Source: Pelagomonas calceolata (lineage: Eukaryota; Sar; Pelagophyceae; Pelagomonadales; Pelagomonadaceae). From it: a stretch of 64,000 nucleotides of DNA. The position numbers were made by a program, and so were the translations under genes. The notes beneath the pieces were generated by a model. That model saw only the letters and a list, made by a program, of their open reading frames with translations, searched no databases and had not been told where the DNA came from. The stretch lies in contig CAKKNE010000005.1 in assembly GCA_918797485.1 (NCBI GenBank), positions 1,674,001 to 1,738,000 of the forward strand, given 5' to 3'. Position 1 is the stretch's first letter. Each line of letters starts with the position of its first letter. Positions 34,399 through 46,223 of this stretch are shown here, piece by piece.

Positions 34399-37300
34399 TC
34401 AGGTGGACATACCCTGCCATAGTAAATCCAAACCTACATCGAAATGAAAGATGACATGGCAACGAGTCTTTGCAACACTGCCACACACCGAACAAACATG
34501 ATTTATGATCGGATGTACGTATGCCGCTACAATGAACTGGACGTCTCGATGTGTGACATTATGGATATTCATCGCACGTAAGCGCTCAAGAACTCCACTC
34601 GTGTTGGCGTAGGGCAGGTTGACTGCAATAGCTTCAATACCCACGTTTTGAGTAAACCCTAATGTATCCTCTTTGTGTGCCTGTATTGCGGCGCCAGTCA
34701 ATTCACCAGAGTCCCGGAGTGCTTCTAGTGCTGGCAGTAAGCTATGACAACCGACTCTCAATAAGAAAAAACCAGAGATGTTCTTACTTTTGCAAACGCC
34801 GAGATATGTCAACATTGAAAGAAGTGCTTGCACAACGACGGTTCCCTAAATTCATACGCCATCGGCGGACTGATTTCTGCGCAAAATTTGATATATTCAG
34901 ATACAGATAGACATATTATTGGCCTTACCTTGATTTCTTCTGTTAGCTTGACTTGAATTTGTTCCGCGTGGACAATATTGGGTGCATCATATCGCAGATG
35001 CAAGTCCTGAATTGATGCCAATGTAGCAGGTCGTGAAATTCGCGAGGGCCCAGGGTTACAGACACAACTACATCCAATGCACCAATCATCCCTTTGGGCC
35101 GATGGATCTTGAAAGAATGGCCGCCAAATGCTGCTGTCCTTTACATTGTATGATAGCAAGTGAGGACTGGTATCTCCTTGTATATTCGCAAATATATTTT
35201 CCGCAGTGAGAATGCAGCCGATGTCAATTAATGGAGATTGTTTATGACTCGCGACAAATACATCTCCAGTGCACGGATTCCAGAAAGAAACACCACCGTC
35301 TCCCGAGTGCGTGTTTTTTTGCATCACATAAACAGTGTCTCCCTCCGGGAGCCCAGAGCCAATAACCAGATACCATTCCTCTGACGCGGAGTCAGAAGTG
35401 GCACCTTTCAATTGCAACCAAATGATCAAGTTGTGCAAAAGTATCCCATGTTCTTCCCAGTCCCCGGCACCGACGTCAAGAAATTCCTGTGAGGTGCACC
35501 AAATATCAAGACTTGCGCATCCAAATGATTTCCAATCTTCCAGGAATGGGATAAGGCTAACAAACCGCGCCACTTGGTTGAGACAACTTACGCCCGGAGG
35601 TGGTGTTTGTGGACTTAAGTAGCGACAAATGAGAACTGCATCTCCATTCATATTATTCCCAAAAGCTTGAACGAGGCGTTTCGATATGCGCCCATCGACT
35701 GGTCTTTTAATGATTTCATTCATATTTTCAAAGTAGATTCTTAGCTGCTGAATCCAGCTTGCACCATACCGAATAAGCCGCTCGTCTTCCATTGAGGAAA
35801 AGACAAGTGGATCTTTGAACGGTACTGACAAAGGGGGGCGCAAGAACACAGCAAGGTGCAGATATGACGCAGCCTTGGATTCGTATGTCGAAGAAGGACT
35901 TTGCCCCTGGAAGTCATGGGTACGTATTGTAATCAGAGGTGTCCTTAATCGAAATTGACCCTCCAAGTATCCATTGACCCCACTGTTAGAATACAGCGTT
36001 ATGAATGGTATCTCAATATCTCCAATGAATTCATGCCTGGTAGATGGATCTCTGTACATCTCTTGGACCCGTTGGGTAGGTGTTTTGAGAAGTGACTCTG
36101 AAAAGAGGCTCAGCCGTAAACAGTCGCTAACATGCATCAAGCTGGTTGGTGAAAAGTCCCCCAAGGTTGGAATAAATGGGAAGTCCAGGGTCTCTTTCCA
36201 ACGTGGTGTGCGTCCCATTGCCAACATTGTGCGGCGGGAATGCTCTTGGAAGGAAGCAAACACAAACTTCCCCGAGTTATTTCCAGCTGCCTTGGCAATA
36301 TTGTCACTATCCATCGTCTGTTCTAGTGGGAAATCTGCTAGTTGATGAGCGGAGATGATCTGCACCAGCAATGAACAATCTCTAGCTGAAGATATCATCA
36401 TTCGCCGCTGACGCGAAGGCCGAAGAGAGCGTCTGCGGCGTGCTGTATACTCCAAAGCAGCATCAATCAATCCACGTGCACGTAGTTGTGGCAACGCATG
36501 TCCTTCGCTGACTAAGGCTGTGAGTGGGAACGAAGAAGCTTTTTGTGATGTGCGCAAACGAACAGTGACGCTGTCTTGAACTTGTTTGACAAATGCCATT
36601 ACCTGTCGATCTCTCTTCAGGCCATTAGTATCTATAGTACCCCCCCCTCCCGATTTATGTCCTATTGTTTGCTTTCCCAAGGCCCGCTGACCACGAATAT
36701 CGTCCTGCACAATGAATTTTTGCAGGAGAGCATTCGCGATAGTTGCCATATCTGTGGCCGGAACAGGTTCACTCATCAATGCAGGTTGATGCATCCGGAG
36801 TCTTAGAAGGCGGTGTCTTTGGGAGATTGGTGCATGTTTGTATTTATCAAGTGCAAATCTTATGCGAGAACCAACAACTTCTTTCGGTAGCTCACACATC
36901 GACGCATCTTGCTGTGCTTGACTCGGCTTGTATTGAGAATGAAATACCTTGCGGGCCTGAACTGCCCCCGAAGTCACCTGGTGTCGATACTCGCCGGTAC
37001 GAAAAGCTCTTTGTGATGCCGCTTTGATGTGGGTCCCCGTCATGCGCCCGCGTATAAATGAACAGGAGCCCCTTGGATCATTAGGATCACCTTTGCTATC
37101 AATTTTATGCGTCTCTGAAGCACAAGTCTCGGGTGTCCGCAGCCAACGGCATCCATCTGTCATGCCTGCATCCAACTTATCTAGGCCTTTTCGCAAGCCA
37201 CAGGGATGCTGTTGGTTAGAGGATCGCAGCGATTCCGAGAGAGCGTTTTCAGACCCGGCAGCTGGGTCGTAGGAGCAGGCTTTCAGCTGTTGATCTCTGG

Positions 37301-38846
37301 CTGTCCAATACAGGGACACTAGCGCAGCACCAGCGAGCTGTCGTTGGCTGACCTCAAACTGCAGCCATTCACTAAAAGGTGCCAGCGAAGCAGCGTTCAC
37401 AGCGTCATGACACGCTGATATACCAGGGACAGGCACAAATATTGTTGCAAGGTGGACGTCGACAAGAAGTCTCCTGCGCCAGAACTCCACCTTGAGTTTC
37501 ATAGGATGCCGAGCAACTATTAATCTTAGAGGCTGCTCAATCCGAATTGTGAATGCGGGCCAAGCGACTGCCTGTGGTAGTGTCGTAGCAACCCGCCGAC
37601 CATTCAATGATAAAATTGCATAGAGGTGCTGTTGTCGCACACGCCGACGACGCATGAGCTCTCGGCCTGGTAGTGATTCTTCGTCATCAGCTGTGAGCCC
37701 AGCAGTAGTGTACAGCTTCAAAACAAAATCGGTCCTCATTGTTAGTGTTCTACAACATCGCTTGAATCGTGCAATAAGACGCTCTTGAGAGGGACTGTTT
37801 TGGTTCTCTGAGGCATATTGAGCAATACGTGTGAGCATTTTGTGAAAATTGTCGAGTAGTGGCTGCATTGTTCTGGAATCAAATTGAGGAGACCGACTGA
37901 TATTTATGGCAACTAACTTCGCAGGAGTAGATACGAAATTCTGATGCTGGCGCAGGCCTTTCAGCTGGTTCCAAGTAGTGTAGAGCGCCTCCGCGATCTC
38001 ATTCATGGCTTGTTGTTCAAGTGCCAAGGCATCTAAGGTTTTGAAGCAGCTTGAGCTCAGCTCAGTTACATCTACTTCGTGCTCAACTGACATGTCCAAG
38101 TTTTGTTGCACCGCATCCAGTAACTTGTGGAGACGGAGCCTTAGGTAGCTAGTTTTCTGAAGTTTGAGAATACGGTGGTACTCCCCGTATAATAGCCGCA
38201 TTTGGGCATACAGTCTGTCTTCAGAACCAAATAGTGGATGCTCATAGAGGGCCAACTGGGTTAGTATTACATGCAGTTCTCCATGAGTGCCCGTCAGTGA
38301 TGTATTGCTAGTGTATTCGGGCTGAGAAATACGCGTAGAATGGTGTGCTGGGGTATCGAGTTCTGCAGAATTGTATAGAGGTGGACGCTGATTACCGACT
38401 TTAAGGGGATTTGATTCAACTCTTAATGTGCCATCGTGCGAAAATAAATTCAGCATGTGCAATAAAGGCTGGTGGCGTAAAGCCGCTTCGAAGAAGAAAC
38501 GTTCACTAGCTCTCGATTCATCCAACTCTAGCAGCAAACTAGCCATTGGTGGGGGTACAGGAGTATAGGTTCCAGTCCTTGGGTCAGGACTGGATGCAGA
38601 CAGATCTCGGTTAGATCTGACCGACATGGACTTAATTTGGGACCAAGCGTGCACAAGTTTCCCAGTTTTGTTCTTATAACAGGAAGCCTCCGGAAAATCA
38701 GAGAGCTCCTCCTCGTTTAACAACATGTCCTCACCGAAGAGACATGGGCGAAAAACAGCACTCGACGAACGCGACAGCTGGACCTCTGCGTCTGCACCGT
38801 TATCGAAGAGTTCGGGCAGATTATCCGCGCTTGATTCAGGGCTCAT
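34399..38846 (-). CDS. CC2D2A: CC2D2A, ciliary transition-zone protein, 3 exons
   Basis: CC2D2A belongs to the MKS module at the ciliary transition zone, where it forms part of the gate controlling membrane protein entry. Exons 38846-34929, 34876-34788 and 34756-34399 give 1454 residues (human about 1620); introns are 52 and 31 nt. The N-terminal half is helical. A C2 domain starts near residue 815 (SLLVQIISAHQLADFPLEQT ... PRWKETLDFPFIP). The family-typical inactive transglutaminase-like region near 1155-1250 reads WYLVIGSGLPEGDTVYVM, SFWNPCTGDVFV, IGCILTAENIFANIQ and SIWRPFFQ. The C-terminus has AIAVNLPYANTSGVLERLRA and FIVAAYVHPIINHV, matching the conserved C-terminal domain. The last residues after that diverge from the usual LSVWIYVA-type ending, so an additional splice is possible. 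Confidence 0.88.
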
Positions 38847-40342
38847 GCCGAAATTAGATATTTTAATTTGAGTGCGGCGGGCTCGTTATTATTATGTATA
38901 TCTCGCGATCGGTTTAACTTACAACCGTCTGCCGATCAACTGGGGTGTAGGTACCGCTACCCCTGTTAATGCCCCCATTGGAGCCCAAAACTCCGTTGAC
39001 GCTTCGCATCCGCACAAAACCCGAGGTTTCCTCGTCGATATCGCTGGCGAGGCCTCTGGTTTATCCGCACGCTCCCGACTCGGAAGGGCCTTGCGCCACT
39101 GGTTCAGGTTTTTCCGAATTTCGCTGAAGTCGCGCACGCGCCAACCGTACATGTGTGTCAACTCGGAGTTTCCATAAGGAGAGCCCCCGATAAAAGTCCA
39201 GAGACGAACTTCAAGTTTCAGCTGGCCAGGGGACTCAGGCTCTGGCAAGTCAAAAGCCAAGTTAACCCCACTACTCAGGTTTACAAATCCTGGAGCTAGC
39301 AAGACACGGCACGTGCGGATCATGAGAACCCAGAACCCAGAGACAACCTTTTGCCACTGTGTCAGAGTCCGAGTCGACAGGAAGATGAGCACGACTCGGA
39401 TATCATGATATGAGCAGGTCGCCGATGTTTGTGGCTCAACGGGAATGAGAGGTTGCAGCCCTCACCCCGGCCGCGTAACTCTGCCAGCCGCGGACCTCCT
39501 TAGGTCCTCCTACAAACTCATCGTGACAGTGACTGCACTGCCAGTGGTAGTCTGAGGGCTGAGAGTGAGACTGGGGCCATACATAAGTAATTATCATGAT
39601 GACACGGTGACACCACTTCTCCCTGCGGAACTTGAAATGCCCTCATACATATGCCATTGGCACATGTCACCGTCCTCGCAGCCTGAGTGGCGCACCAAGC
39701 ACGAGTCCATCGCTTGGCGGCCCGGACCGCCCGGGCAAGCGCCCGCCGCAGACCCCGTGGTATTTCGGGAGATTTATTCGCGGTCGCGCGGGCGCCGCTT
39801 TGGAGCCGCAGCTGTTGGGCGCTTCAAGTTGGAAGCCACGGCGACGACTGGCTTTCGACGCGCACGCTGCAAGCATGTCACGGCGAGTGCCAGAACCCTG
39901 CGCGCCCCCGCCCCTGGCGGCCAATCCCCATAAAAGCGGGCACACGGGGAGCTCTTTCAAACTAGCGACCGTGACCACTGGCACGTCACGGTAGGATCAT
40001 GATAACTTGAAGTACCAGGTACCAGTGCCCGAGTCACGGACACGGTGCGAAACGGGATTCAGGGTCAAACCCATCGGCGTGGGGCCACCGTGACTCGGAT
40101 CTTTCCTTGATCATCATGATGATTGGCAGCCTGCCAGTCAGTGCCAGTGTCAGTGAATGCCACTCGCAGTTGCGCGCCGTCAGGCAGCGTAGGGTCGTCC
40201 GAAACATAATGTATAGTACTTCCGGATAGATCAAGTAGTCCAGGTAGCTGTAACTTCAGGTGGTTCGACTCAAATTGCTCGGTATGTGAGTAGCTTACTT
40301 AGCGTATCTCTCAGACGACGTCAAGCGTTATTTAGAAGTAGG
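38847..40342. other. intergenic between CC2D2A and coiled-coil gene
   Basis: This contains both divergent promoters. A single GTAGGTACCGCTAC site at about 38946-38959, roughly 100 bases upstream of CC2D2A, resembles the GGTACC arrays before other ciliary genes. 38872-39400 has open frames on both strands (157 codons minus, 101 plus) of doubtful character. 39400-40280 is dense in spacer words: CTTCAAGTTGGAAG, CCGAGTC/GACTCGGA, GCCAGTCAGTGCCAGTGTC, ATCATGATGA. No RNA gene is seen. Confidence 0.45.
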
Positions 40343-42955
40343 ATGACGCGGGACGACCAGAATGATTACCTGGAACGAGTTCTAAAGTCTCTTGTGCTGG
40401 ACGTGAATAGGCTCGCTGCTCGCGTCCACCATCTGGAGAGTGCCCATGGCCCCGCAATCATCAACATCAAGGAAGAGATGAGTGCTCTGACCGCCAACCT
40501 CCAAGGGTTTGTCTCCGTGGACGATCTAAGCGAGAGGCAGCGCCGGGAACGTGAGTGTTACGTGCGTCACTCAAAAAATGTGTTGAAAAAAAGGTGGGAC
40601 AGTGGTCCCCAGCTACCCGACCCCCTTGAGTTGCAGGCATATGAAAAAAAGTCTTCTTTGCCTGATTTCTCCCTGGAAAGTGTGCACGTACCATTCGAGT
40701 CTACGAGTCGACTGCGAGCAAAACAACGATGGCGCTGGGTATTACTGAAGCTCAGCATGCGACATATTAGGAGGAGAGTTCCCATGTCGAGCTCATACAT
40801 TTTGCAACGACGGTCGTTTGCCACGCGTCTCCAGGAGCTGGAAATACGCACGAACCACACGGAATGCCGCGTACGCTGTATTTTAGCGCAAGCAGGACCT
40901 GATAAGTTTACCAGGGTAAATCAAATGATATTTTGGCTCAACAGAGCAATAAACGGAGACGAAGGTCGAAATTTGGAAAATGCACGGGGCATTCTTCGCC
41001 GACTTGCGGCCGTGGAGGAGAAAATGAGCAATACGCATGAGCTTGCAACTAAAGCAAACTTGCGTAGCGAATTGACTGAAAGACATTCAGAATCTTTAAA
41101 ACTTGAGATTCGAGATGCTGCGAATCAGGGAGCCAACGCATACAAAGCAGCGATGTGTGCCAAAAACAAACTCGACGAATCAGAAATATCCTATAAGACC
41201 AGGCTCCCTCGTGCCCGTGCCCGAGCTAGCTTTATGCTGCGATGCTTGTTAGATACATGCTGCAATGCTATACAATCGAGACATGTTGCTGCCCTGCCTG
41301 GGGGTACCAGTCTGATTAAGAATCGAATTTCACCGTTATACCATCTGCTGAAAACTTCTGAAGTCACTACCAAAGAAACACCGGTGAACATGGAGAATTG
41401 GCGAAATGTAGCACGCTCCATTGCACGAAATTTGTTCCTTGTATTACGCCAAGACAAGCGGTTGCAGGATATGAATCGCAGAGCTCATTTAGACAATATG
41501 TGTACATTACTGGATGTGGGCGTCGACTTGCATATTGACGAAACCAACGCTGACATACTACCACTTGAACATGGCAGCAATTTAGTAGTTGGAGTCAACA
41601 ACCTTTTGAACGCACGCCAACTCGTGCACGCCTGTGCCCGACAGATGTTAAAATATACGTACTTTGACTGTTTCAACTTAGGCTGAAGCGTGTCTGCGAT
41701 CTCTGAATGTAGTCTTGACATTAGATGAGGGCGACGAATCGACCGATGCGGGCATGCTGGCTCTACAAGCTTGGTGTGTGGGTAAGGACGGTCCTGATGC
41801 AGAAATGGTGAACTCGCAGTTGTTTAGTTTAAATGCAGGGCTTGTTGCTCTTCAAGCCTCGCTTAGCTTTATGCCTGATAACTCAGTCGTTGAAAAATTA
41901 AAAGAAAGAATGCAACTAATTGAGCATGCAAAAAGTCAGTCCTGTGACAACGTCGCTGCAGCAAGTATGCACAGCAAATTTGATTTTCATGCCTCTCTCG
42001 CTGCAACTACGCAGACTGTGGACAGACTAAGAGATGAGATCAGCACAAAAGCAGGATATGAGGACACGCGCATAGCTTTGAGTCTCCTCGAAAGAGAAGT
42101 GGTTAAGCTCGGTGAGACGACAGTTGAACAAAGTCAGCTTGAAACAATTCTACGTTCGAAAATAGACCGCAACGACTTGAGTCAAATTGCGGCTCTTGTA
42201 GCAAATGGCAACTTCGACGGAATAAATTCACAAGTCACACAGACGTGGACCCGAAACACCAGATTTGTCCTTTTAAGACTTGAAACAAGATTATCATCGC
42301 AAATAGGTTGCTGCGAAACTCCAAAATCCCCGATTGCGCTGCCTCTGTTGTGACAAACCATTAACCAGGGCTAGCGTGAGCATGGAGACTATACTCCAAA
42401 CACCGCAATCACCCAGCTCCAATCCAGCAAACGAAGCAAATGTCCACAGCAAAATTTACAATATGGATAAATAAATTTGCTCGCACAGGCAATGCTAGTA
42501 AACTCGTCACTCAAGACCAAATACCTCTCGGTAAAACCGCAAAACAGCTCAAGTATACTATCAGGAGAAACACCGGACATCATCAAGTTAAATAGGCTTG
42601 CTCCAGAACCACCCTTCTTGCCAAAGTGCGTTTTGTATTTTAGCGGGAATTCCAACGTAAAGTCTCTTGTTGGCGCATTATAGGTCCGAGGTTAGTCGAT
42701 ATCCACGTTTAAGACCTGTGCAGACTTCGTTGCGAAAAGCTAACTAGAACTGCAAGCATCCGGCGGCATCTGCACAACAAGCGCAGATATTTACACCGCA
42801 AGAAGCCAATCGACCCCGAACCATCACATGGAAGGATTGGATTGAGACTCATTGATTCGTCCATAGTGGTCTTAAGGATGGCCATGTGCGCATTTCAGAA
42901 GCTTCGCTCGGACGATCGTCTGCAAAAACAGTTTCAAGGTGAAGGACTGTACTAA
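40343..42955 (+). CDS. large coiled-coil protein, unknown function, 5 exons
   Basis: Exons 40343-41623, 41682-42306, 42381-42586, 42644-42690 and 42724-42955 total 797 codons including stop (796 residues) and stay in frame; introns are 58, 74, 57, 47 and not all junctions are certain (the last intron would be only 33 nt). The N-terminal 60 residues (NDYLERVLKSLVLDVNRLAA) and residues 430-600 are heptad-rich coiled coil with repeated short helices such as LLEREVVKLGETTVEQSQLE. The middle is a basic helical segment RLRAKQRWRWVLLKLSMRHI. The C-terminal exon is basic: RRHLHNKRRYLHRKKPIDPE, ending FQGEGLY. I recognise no family. I chose ATG 40343 because earlier in-frame codons lack an ATG. Neighbouring ciliary genes make a flagellar role possible but unproven. 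Confidence 0.7.
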
Positions 42956-44621
42956 TCTGGTTCAAACGCGGGGCAAGTTGTCTGGACTCTATAATCGTCC
43001 TCTTCTGGCCCGGTTTAACTCAAAAACATTCCTTCGCCAGACGCTATGCTTGAGGTTTCACTGATAGCCTTAGACTACAGCCTGGGATGCTTCGAGTTCC
43101 CAAAACGGTTCCTGGCCTGCGCGGCCGGGTCTCCCCTATAAACAACTAATTGGAAAATTGAGGACGGAGGAGGCAGGGCTCCACATCACGCCGCTCGGGC
43201 CGACGACGCTCAAGTCCGAAGACGCGTGTTTGTCGCCGCACGCGTCCCGGCACGGGTTGCGGTTCCACTCGCGTCCCGGCTCTCGGCGTATAAAGCAGGG
43301 TCCAGGTCTCCTGCGTCAGCAACGGCACGGAATTATCCAGTCGCCAGCCTCGGGCACTACTCGCCGCGTTCTGCTCTTAGCCGAAACGCATCGAGTCCCA
43401 CTCTCAATAGCGACTCGTCGGGGCGCCTCCATGTCTGGTGCGGGGGCCTCCCCTAATTTGACATTCGAGTCCCCAGCCGCTTATGCGCCGGCTAGCTACT
43501 AGCCTGACTCGGAGGTTACGAGACCGCAAAGAGGTCCTTTGCGTGCCCCAAGACCGGAATGGAGTAATATAGGCTTGGTGTATGTCCTTTTTCTTTAGGA
43601 TATTCCTTCCTTAATTAATTATTTATTTATTTATTTATTTATAGGGATTTGTATACTTTATGTCCCATCCTGACGGATGATACTACATAAAATAATGTTA
43701 TGCAAAATCCATTCTTTTAAAACTGACATAAAAATCGCCAAAAACTGAACTGGCATCCCATCCAAAAGAAGGAAGTAGTATAGACAAAATCTATAAAATT
43801 AGTTCGCCGGCGGCCTAACGGCGAGGCACGAAATTCATACATGTTGTAGGGTCAGAGCGAAGTCGCCACGGCAACACAGGTCACGGTGTACTCTGGCTGG
43901 GGGGGTGTCACCCTGCACCGGAAAATTCCTTTGAGCCCTATATAGATACAGAGCTATATGAAATGACATGTCCATTTATACGTCTGCAGACAATTTGTTG
44001 GTTGGGGCGGGTTTTATCTCGGACCATCGCCGCGTCGCAGCTGATTTCTCGGTGTGAGGCTGTCCGCACGGTAGAAAACTTTGCACAGCTCATTATGTTA
44101 GCATACGGAACCTGCGCCTCCGAGTCAGCAAAAATTTGCCGCCAAAGCGCCCGAATCCCCTAAAATTCGAAGTCTCCACGGAACATTAAGTCTCGCAGGG
44201 TAATTCGGCCTAAATTCACCTTAGGGAGGATCGCTCAGAATCTTACTGTCAAAACTTTCCCGCCGGTGTGGGGGTGCTAGTGGGGGGGCGCGCCGGGGGG
44301 GGGGCTGGTGGGTGAATTCACACCCTCAAGTTTAGGCTTTACCCTCAAGTTTAGGCGGTCGTGTTCTTGGGGCCATGCCGGTCACTGGCACGCCGCGGCT
44401 GTCGCCAGTCACTGGCGGCCGCACCGTGACTGGCATCCGAGTCTGGTCCGAGTCTGGTCTTGACTGTAGTTCTCAAAGGGCTACTCAGGCTCTTTGCTTT
44501 TCTTAGTCCTTCTTTGGGACTCTTGGAGAGTTTCGCGACGTCCATCTATCCTTCTTCTAGTATCATGATGCAATGCAAGCTCGTATCTCGCCGCCGACAC
44601 ATATTGTGACACAAAACCGTC
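42956..44621. repeat. intergenic with repeat copies, AT microsatellite and G-rich tract
   Basis: An ATTT microsatellite lies at 43613-43643. 43640-43890 resembles 57245-57665: both carry GTATACTTTATGTCCC or its close copy, a GGCACGAAATTCATAC-type block and GAAGTCGCCACGGCAAC. 43915-44165 is an inverted copy of the repeat at 21903-22230. 44281-44310 is a run of G7, G10 and shorter G tracts with quadruplex potential, followed by a directly repeated ACCCTCAAGTTTAGGC (44322 and 44341). 43158-43502 has overlapping open frames without protein character. No gene is seen. Confidence 0.55.
43613..43643. repeat. ATTT microsatellite
   Basis: A run of TTAATTAATT followed by about five TATT units ending TATAGGG. 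Confidence 0.85.
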
Positions 44622-46223
44622 ATGGATCCTGGGGTCCACAGCATTGGCATCCCACAAGATCGGTTCGATGCCTCAAGGTTGCAAATTGAGGGTGCAATAG
44701 GAAATCTATCCTCAACAAATCAACAGAAGATCGCTTGCTCGCGAGCGGTGCGGGCGTTCGTGGATGCAAAAGAATCTTCACGTAGTTCAAGCGTGGCCGC
44801 CTCCCTTTTCAGGGAGGTGGAGGCAGTCCGTAAAAAGGGCTTGGATGCACATCACCTGACACTGCAGAATTTGAGATACCGCGAAAGCCGTTTGAAGGAA
44901 GAGGTGAAGCTGTGCCAGAATTATCAGTGCCTGGGATTGGTGAAACTGACCGATGAATCGCATTTTATCTTTGAATCCTCGTCAGCGGGAACCAAACCAC
45001 ATAATCATTCGCAGCAGCTTGATATGCTAAAAGAAGAACTAGAGAAGCGCCGATGGCTTGATGCACAAAAGAGTGCGCTACAGGAAAAACTACGCAAGAT
45101 CGAAGCGGAAATGAAGAACCGGCACTCAATTCTCAGACAGCTACCGACATACCTTAATGCAGCTCAGCAAGCGTGTAGCCCATTATCGCAGCTGATCCTT
45201 AACACAGATTGGATGCAAAGGACCAACGCAAATCATGGGCAGCTGCCCCGGGCCCTCTCATTGATCTATTGGCAATTTCGTAGCCTCGTATCTGCAGGGG
45301 TCCTTAGTCCGTCGACAGAACTCTTCTTCGGACAGGAGTCTCCTGCGAGAGCAAGGTACGGGGATCTGGTGATTGAGAGGAGCATAGCTTCTTTGAAAGT
45401 CAGTTTCCACGGTACTCTTGTTGTTTTCCGCACATTGCCGTCCATGGGCAATATTGTGGTTGTTGAACCATCAGACGGAACCTTAGTAAACTTGTTTCCG
45501 GGTGATAGTGGAGATAAACTTTACACCACGGCTATGGCATGGCGCCACGAGACAGTAGGCGTGGGCAAAAATGCATTGTTCCCTCACAACGTACTTGGCC
45601 GCCCTTTTAGCTGGGCACAGTGGCTCGGCGGTGGGGTGACTGGGACCATAGCATGTGGCACGCTAGAGCCTTCATGTCGCTTAGTGGCCCTGCGACTCCA
45701 AGACAGGCTTGCTAGTACCACTGCGCTCCATGAGCAACTTGATACCTTGTCAAGGAAACCCTGTCCTATAAAGCATCCCTGCAGAATAAATCATCTTCAA
45801 ACTGCAGACGTACCACCGGGGCTGAACTACTCCTGGGCTGGCCCTGCACCAAACATTTATCGGTCTACATCGGAGTCGTATTACTCCACGTGTAGATGTA
45901 CATTACAGACCCCGAGAAAGGAGTTTGTCGCTAGCATTGAGTTGTCTCCTGAGTACCCCTACCGCGCCCCGCGTTTCTTTTTGCAGTCTCGCGATGGCAG
46001 CGCAGAACCCCATGACCCCCGATTGAAGCATATAGAAGCCGAGCTAAATGCAAGATACGACAAATTTGCTGACCACAATGACAATCCTGAGGGCTCTCTA
46101 CTTGAGCACCAACTAAGAGGTTTTGAAGTGATGATAGTGGCCCCATGTGGCGCGATGATAGCCGAGAGTTTATTCAAACGCACAGTTTTGGGCAGAGCGC
46201 GCAATCAGCACCTTTCTATCTAG
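44622..46223 (+). CDS. THOC5: THO complex subunit 5
   Basis: THOC5 is part of the THO/TREX complex, which couples transcription to mRNP assembly and nuclear export. One intronless frame of 533 residues begins at ATG 44622. The Fmip/THOC5 N-terminal coiled-coil region is seen from about residue 60 to 210: EVEAVRKKGLDAHHLTLQNL then RYRESRLKEEVKLCQNYQ, followed by LDMLKEELEKRRWLDAQKSA with RLPTYLNAAQQ-like LRQLPTYLNAA. The middle has LPRALSLIYWQFRSLVSAGV. The C-terminal domain has FVASIELSPEYPYRAPRFFL and DPRLKHIEAELNARYDKFAD, as in other THOC5 proteins. At 533 residues it is shorter than the human protein (683). It is unusual in having no introns beside intron-rich neighbours. Confidence 0.85.
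   Translation: MDPGVHSIGIPQDRFDASRLQIEGAIGNLSSTNQQKIACSRAVRAFVDAKESSRSSSVAASLFREVEAVRKKGLDAHHLTLQNLRYRESRLKEEVKLCQNYQCLGLVKLTDESHFIFESSSAGTKPHNHSQQLDMLKEELEKRRWLDAQKSALQEKLRKIEAEMKNRHSILRQLPTYLNAAQQACSPLSQLILNTDWMQRTNANHGQLPRALSLIYWQFRSLVSAGVLSPSTELFFGQESPARARYGDLVIERSIASLKVSFHGTLVVFRTLPSMGNIVVVEPSDGTLVNLFPGDSGDKLYTTAMAWRHETVGVGKNALFPHNVLGRPFSWAQWLGGGVTGTIACGTLEPSCRLVALRLQDRLASTTALHEQLDTLSRKPCPIKHPCRINHLQTADVPPGLNYSWAGPAPNIYRSTSESYYSTCRCTLQTPRKEFVASIELSPEYPYRAPRFFLQSRDGSAEPHDPRLKHIEAELNARYDKFADHNDNPEGSLLEHQLRGFEVMIVAPCGAMIAESLFKRTVLGRARNQHLSI

Noticed and set aside
38919-39392. 157-codon minus-strand open frame
   Set aside because: It runs through spacer words such as TCCGAGTC and CTTCAAGTT that recur outside genes, and no family is recognised.
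43158-43502. 114-codon plus-strand open frame
   Set aside because: Overlapping alternative frames and low-complexity Arg/Ser/Pro composition; it lies among repeats.
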